Below are positions 5,744 to 8,591 of a stretch of 8,591 nt of DNA, in pieces (within the stretch, counting starts at the first letter, position 1; every line of letters starts with the position of its first letter). The notes beneath the pieces are model-generated. The model was given only the letters and a program-made list of their open reading frames with translations, was not told the DNA's origin and made no database searches. Position numbers and translations under genes: made by a program. The stretch covers positions 1-8,591 of the forward strand of contig CAZGWK010000078.1 in NCBI GenBank assembly GCA_964529285.1, written 5' to 3'. This DNA is from SURF-21 sp964529285. Lineage in GTDB: Bacteria; Actinomycetota; Geothermincolia; Geothermincolales; RBG-13-55-18.

Positions 5744-7767
5744 CAGAGCAGGTTGATTACGAGGTGGGACAGGCCTCCCAGCAGAAGAGCCAGGACGACC
5801 GTCGAGCCGGTTATAAGGAGGGAATCGCGCGTGCCCACTTCCCTCCACAATACCGCCAGGGTGGCCACGCAGGGTATATAAATGGCGCACACCAGGGCGA
5901 AGGTGAAGATCTGCCCGCCGCTCATGAATTCGGTCAGGGCCGAGCTCTCGGTGACGCCGGGGATCACCTGCGCCGCCAGCACCAGGAGCAGGGCAAGCGC
6001 GAGTTCTTTGCGCAGGAAAGCGAAGATGAGTGCCAGCAGCGCTACCGCCGGGATGCCCAGCCACCACTCCGCCAGAGGCTTGAGGGGTTCGGTCAGCTCG
6101 AATATCCAGCCGCTCTCGTACAGCAGGCCCAGCACGAAGCTGCCCACAATGATGAGGGGCGCCGCGATATAGAAGAAATCCTTCAGCCTCATCCATGTCT
6201 TCTTGAGCACGTTGAGAAACGAGGGTGTGCGGAAGGGGAACATCTCCATGACCAGCCCGGCGGACTCCCCCGGCATTATCTTGTTCAGGAACAGTCCCGC
6301 CGCAACCACGATCACGAAAAGTATGGCGAAGAGAAGCAGGGCGTACTGCCACCCCACGAAACGCGCCACCCCGCCCATGACCACCGCGACCCTGGCGCTG
6401 CAGGGCACCAGCACTATGAGCGTACACGCGATAATCCTCTCCCGGCGCGTGGACAGGACCCGCGTCCCCATCACCGCGGGCACGTTGCATCCCACCGCGG
6501 AGATAAGGGGTATTACCGCCCGCCCGTGCAGCCCCAGGCGGTGCATGAAGCGGTCGGTGAGGAAGGCGACCGAGTTGAGGTAGCCGCTGTCTTCCATGAA
6601 GCCGAGGATTATGTAGAAGACCAGGAGGTACGGCAGGGCGATCTCCAGGACCGCTCCCACACCTTCCACAGCCCATCCCAGGGACTGCGATAACATGTTC
6701 ACGCCGAGCAGCGACTCGATCCCCCGGTTCAGGGGGCCGCCGATCACGGAATCCCAGAAGCTCGCGAACAGCTCCGCCAGGGCGCCTCCTCCCCAGAAGA
6801 TAGCCAGGAAGATCAGCCCCATCATGACCACCAGGATAGGGATGCCCGTTTTAAAGGACGTAGTGTATTCCCACAGCCTCTCTCCGAGACCCGGCCGGCC
6901 GTACTCTCCACGCTCCTGGACGTTGGAGGCGATGCTCCCGGCTATGCCGTGGCGCTCGCGGGCGATGATCAGCGCCGCCTTCTCGCCGTGCTCCTCTTCG
7001 ATCTCGCCTGCTATCCTGCCGCAGTAGGAGATAAGCTCGCCGCCGCCCTCCTCTTTGCGTATCGCCTCCACGAACTCCTCGTCGTCCTCCAGGAGCAGGA
7101 TGGCCAGGGCACGAGGTGACAGGTCGTAGGGGATGTTCCCGAGCTTGCTCTCTATACGCCGCGCAAGCCTTCGTATGCGGGACTCGATGTCCATGGCGTA
7201 GGAGAACGGGATGGTGATGTATTCCTCCCTGCTCCGCGCCAGCTCCAACGCCTGGTGCATGAGCTCGTCCAGGCCGTCTCCGCGGACCCCCACCGTCGGC
7301 ACCACCGGCATCCCCAGGAACTCAGACAGCAGCTCCACATCCGTGTGTACCCCCAGCTTCTCCGACTGGTCCACGAGGTTGAGGGCAGCTACGACGGGGC
7401 ATCCGAGGTCCAGGAACTGCAGCAGCATGTAGAGGTTGCGTGCGAGGTTGTTTGCGTCCAGGATGACGATGACCACGTCCGGCTTTCCCTGCAGGACCCC
7501 CCGGCGGGCGACCGTCTGGTCCTCGGAAACCGCACCCAGGGCGTAGGTCCCGGGCAGGTCCACCACGCCTATCTTGCGGCCGTCCATCTCCGTAAGCCCG
7601 AGGTTCAGCTCGACGGTCATGCCGGGATAGTTGGCGGTCATGACGCCCATGCCCGTTATACGGTTGAAGATGGTGGATTTGCCCACGTTGGGATTCCCGG
7701 CGAGGGCGAATATGTATTCGGCCCTGTCCCGGATCTTCTCCAGCTGCTCCAGGCGTTCCGCTTTCAT
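5743..7767 (-). CDS. feoB: ferrous iron transport protein B (FeoB)
   Basis: The inner-membrane Fe(II) uptake protein, 674 residues. The N-terminal G domain has G1 GNPNVGKS (24-31), Thr51 in the PGMTVE switch I region, G3 DLPG (70-73) and G4 NLVD (130-133). A helical spacer spans about 180-300. The membrane part starts near 309 and contains the two Gate-type repeats, with GCNVPAVMGTR (Cys427), VPCSAR (Cys455) and YIPCVATLAVLWRE (Cys633). It is about 100 residues shorter than Escherichia coli FeoB but shows no missing core motif. The ATG at 7767 overlaps the dtxR stop by ATGA, so the two genes are co-transcribed and probably translationally coupled. No separate feoA or feoC is seen. Expression is probably repressed by iron through the operator upstream of dtxR. 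Confidence 0.97.
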   Translation of the reverse strand: MKAERLEQLEKIRDRAEYIFALAGNPNVGKSTIFNRITGMGVMTANYPGMTVELNLGLTEMDGRKIGVVDLPGTYALGAVSEDQTVARRGVLQGKPDVVIVILDANNLARNLYMLLQFLDLGCPVVAALNLVDQSEKLGVHTDVELLSEFLGMPVVPTVGVRGDGLDELMHQALELARSREEYITIPFSYAMDIESRIRRLARRIESKLGNIPYDLSPRALAILLLEDDEEFVEAIRKEEGGGELISYCGRIAGEIEEEHGEKAALIIARERHGIAGSIASNVQERGEYGRPGLGERLWEYTTSFKTGIPILVVMMGLIFLAIFWGGGALAELFASFWDSVIGGPLNRGIESLLGVNMLSQSLGWAVEGVGAVLEIALPYLLVFYIILGFMEDSGYLNSVAFLTDRFMHRLGLHGRAVIPLISAVGCNVPAVMGTRVLSTRRERIIACTLIVLVPCSARVAVVMGGVARFVGWQYALLLFAILFVIVVAAGLFLNKIMPGESAGLVMEMFPFRTPSFLNVLKKTWMRLKDFFYIAAPLIIVGSFVLGLLYESGWIFELTEPLKPLAEWWLGIPAVALLALIFAFLRKELALALLLVLAAQVIPGVTESSALTEFMSGGQIFTFALVCAIYIPCVATLAVLWREVGTRDSLLITGSTVVLALLLGGLSHLVINLL

Positions 7768-8510
7768 CTCTTACGGGGGCCGCCCATACGATGCTGTCCG
7801 CGCCGTCGCGGCCCCCGCCCCTTCTTTGTATAGATCTTCGAAGCCACCTCCCTGCCGAGTGCATATTGCGTATCCCCTATCTTGACCAGGAGAGGACCGC
7901 CGAAGGGAGCCACTTCCTTTACCTCTATATCAACATCAGGCAGCAGTCCGAGGGAAGCGAGATACTGTAGGAGTTTGGGCTCGTTCTCGTCAACCCTGGC
8001 GATACACCCTTTTTCGTTCTCGCTGAAATCGCAAAGCGGCTTGATATCCTCATCCTCCTTGATGTGACCGTTTTCATCCGGGATGGGATAGCCGTGCGGG
8101 CAGGTCTCGGGATTCCCAAGCATCTCGGCCAGTTTTTCCTCCACTTCGGGTGAAAGGACATGCTCGAGCTTGCAGGCCTCGCGATGGGCCGATTCCCAGT
8201 CCAGTCCCAGTACGTCTGTAAGGAAACGCTCCGAGAGCCGGTGGCGCCTCACCAGTGTCGTCGCCGCTCTCTGGCCTTTAGCCGTGAGATGTATTTTGCG
8301 CCGGGCACGTCCTTCATGTCTGCCCTTGCCGGGTTTGTGCGCTTCCGTGTAGCGCACGAAGCCCTCCGCCTCCATGCGGCGCAGCATATCCAGGACGGTA
8401 GGCGGAGTGACTCCCAGGTATTCGGAGAGCCTGGTGGGCGTCAGGTTCTCGTTCTCGCAGCTCAACTTGAACAGGGCCTCCAGGTATTCCTCCATCTTCT
8501 CGGTAAGCAT
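7764..8510 (-). CDS. DtxR-family iron-dependent repressor with C-terminal FeoA-like domain
   Basis: A metal-dependent repressor of 248 residues. The winged helix-turn-helix lies at about 8-80 (LTPTRLSEYLGVTPPTVLDMLRRM). The metal-binding and dimerisation domain follows: His90, Glu94, His109, Cys113, Glu116 and His117 align with DtxR His79, Glu83, His98, Cys102, Glu105 and His106. The Cys favours an iron-type site. The position of DtxR Met10 is Glu8, closer to MntR Asp8. A FeoA/SH3-like domain follows at about 175-228. Odd points are a basic insertion in the wing (about 58-71, rich in Lys, Gly, Arg and His) and an Arg/Lys-rich tail after 228. The ATG at 8510 follows AAGGTGG with seven bases between. 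It is first in an operon with feoB and probably represses its own promoter when iron is plentiful. Confidence 0.95.
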   Translation of the reverse strand: MLTEKMEEYLEALFKLSCENENLTPTRLSEYLGVTPPTVLDMLRRMEAEGFVRYTEAHKPGKGRHEGRARRKIHLTAKGQRAATTLVRRHRLSERFLTDVLGLDWESAHREACKLEHVLSPEVEEKLAEMLGNPETCPHGYPIPDENGHIKEDEDIKPLCDFSENEKGCIARVDENEPKLLQYLASLGLLPDVDIEVKEVAPFGGPLLVKIGDTQYALGREVASKIYTKKGRGPRRRGQHRMGGPRKR

Positions 8511-8525
8511 ACCTACACCACCTTC

Positions 8526-8542
8526 TTATATCACCCATATAA
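8526..8542. repeat. TTATAT/ATATAA dyad between the iron box and the dtxR start
   Basis: TTATAT (8526-8531), CACCC, ATATAA (8537-8542) form a perfect 6-bp inverted repeat in the leader of dtxR, just next to the IdeR-like box. It could be a second operator or a short leader hairpin. It does not match a known box. Confidence 0.4.
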
Positions 8543-8543
8543 A

Positions 8544-8562
8544 TATTATTAGGCTAACCTTA
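8544..8562. promoter_or_regulatory. IdeR/DtxR-type iron box (operator)
   Basis: The plus strand reads TTAGGCTAACCT at 8549-8560, an exact match to positions 6-17 of the 19-base IdeR consensus TTAGGTTAGGCTAACCTAA; about 14 of 19 positions agree overall. One half is strong, while the outer half at 8544-8548 is A/T only. It lies directly after the -10 of the dtxR promoter, where a bound repressor would block initiation. Confidence 0.78.
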
Positions 8563-8590
8563 AAATATAACGCAGGTCTCTACGGGTCAA
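8562..8590 (-). promoter_or_regulatory. promoter of the dtxR-feoB operon
   Basis: On the minus strand TTGACC (8590-8585) is separated by 17 bases from TATTTT (8567-8562). Matches are 5/6 and 4/6 with ideal spacing. Transcription would start around 8553-8557, inside the iron box. Confidence 0.6.
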
Positions 8591-8591
8591 T

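Noticed and set aside
5678..6693. Long open frames on both strands over the feoB 3' half
   Set aside because: Their translations are rich in Pro, Arg, Gly and His without domains, while feoB is fully conserved here. They are shadows of GC-rich coding sequence.

Overview
The window is GC-rich, densely coded bacterial chromosome and every gene looks intact. It carries nine protein genes and one tRNA. The mix suggests a deep-branching, probably anaerobic Actinomycetota, or less likely a GC-rich Firmicute: an IdeR/DtxR-type iron box of the actinobacterial pattern, a SigB/SigF-type sigma factor with RsbW-like and RsbV-like partners, a Veg protein (best known from Firmicutes), a YlbL-type PDZ-Lon protease and an AmmeMemoRadiSam radical SAM enzyme. 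The lineage is inferred from gene content only.

Left part (1-1851): a partner-switching stress-sigma module. A STAS antagonist gene (minus strand, 455 to 102) is followed 18 bases past its stop by tRNA-Tyr. Divergently, an RsbW-like anti-sigma gene (655-1041) and a SigB/SigF-family sigma gene (1084-1851) form an operon. Ahead of them lies a good match to the SigB-type promoter pattern (GTTTAA-N13-GGGAAA), so the sigma factor probably drives its own operon. The anti-sigma protein has the family fold by alignment, but its ATP-binding residues are altered or missing.

Middle part (1888-3445): a DUF72/YecE-family gene converges on the sigma gene. Upstream of it lies a Veg-family gene with its own promoter and a clear rho-independent terminator. 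An AT-rich, apparently non-coding spacer of about 290 bases follows.

Right part (3446-8591): four minus-strand genes in the transcription order dtxR, feoB, amrS, ylbL. dtxR and feoB overlap by four bases (ATGA), as do amrS and ylbL. An IdeR-like operator sits at the -10/+1 region of the dtxR promoter, which fits an iron-repressed, autoregulated iron-uptake operon. No separate feoA is seen; a FeoA-like domain is fused to the DtxR regulator. The whole feoB-amrS gap is made of a repeat element: a 27-bp perfect inverted repeat plus a third, direct 23-bp copy, resembling a REPIN. It starts at the feoB stop codon and ends nine bases before the amrS ATG.

The observations most worth checking are the degenerate anti-sigma ATPase with its putative self-controlled promoter, and the REPIN-like element between the iron operon and amrS-ylbL.
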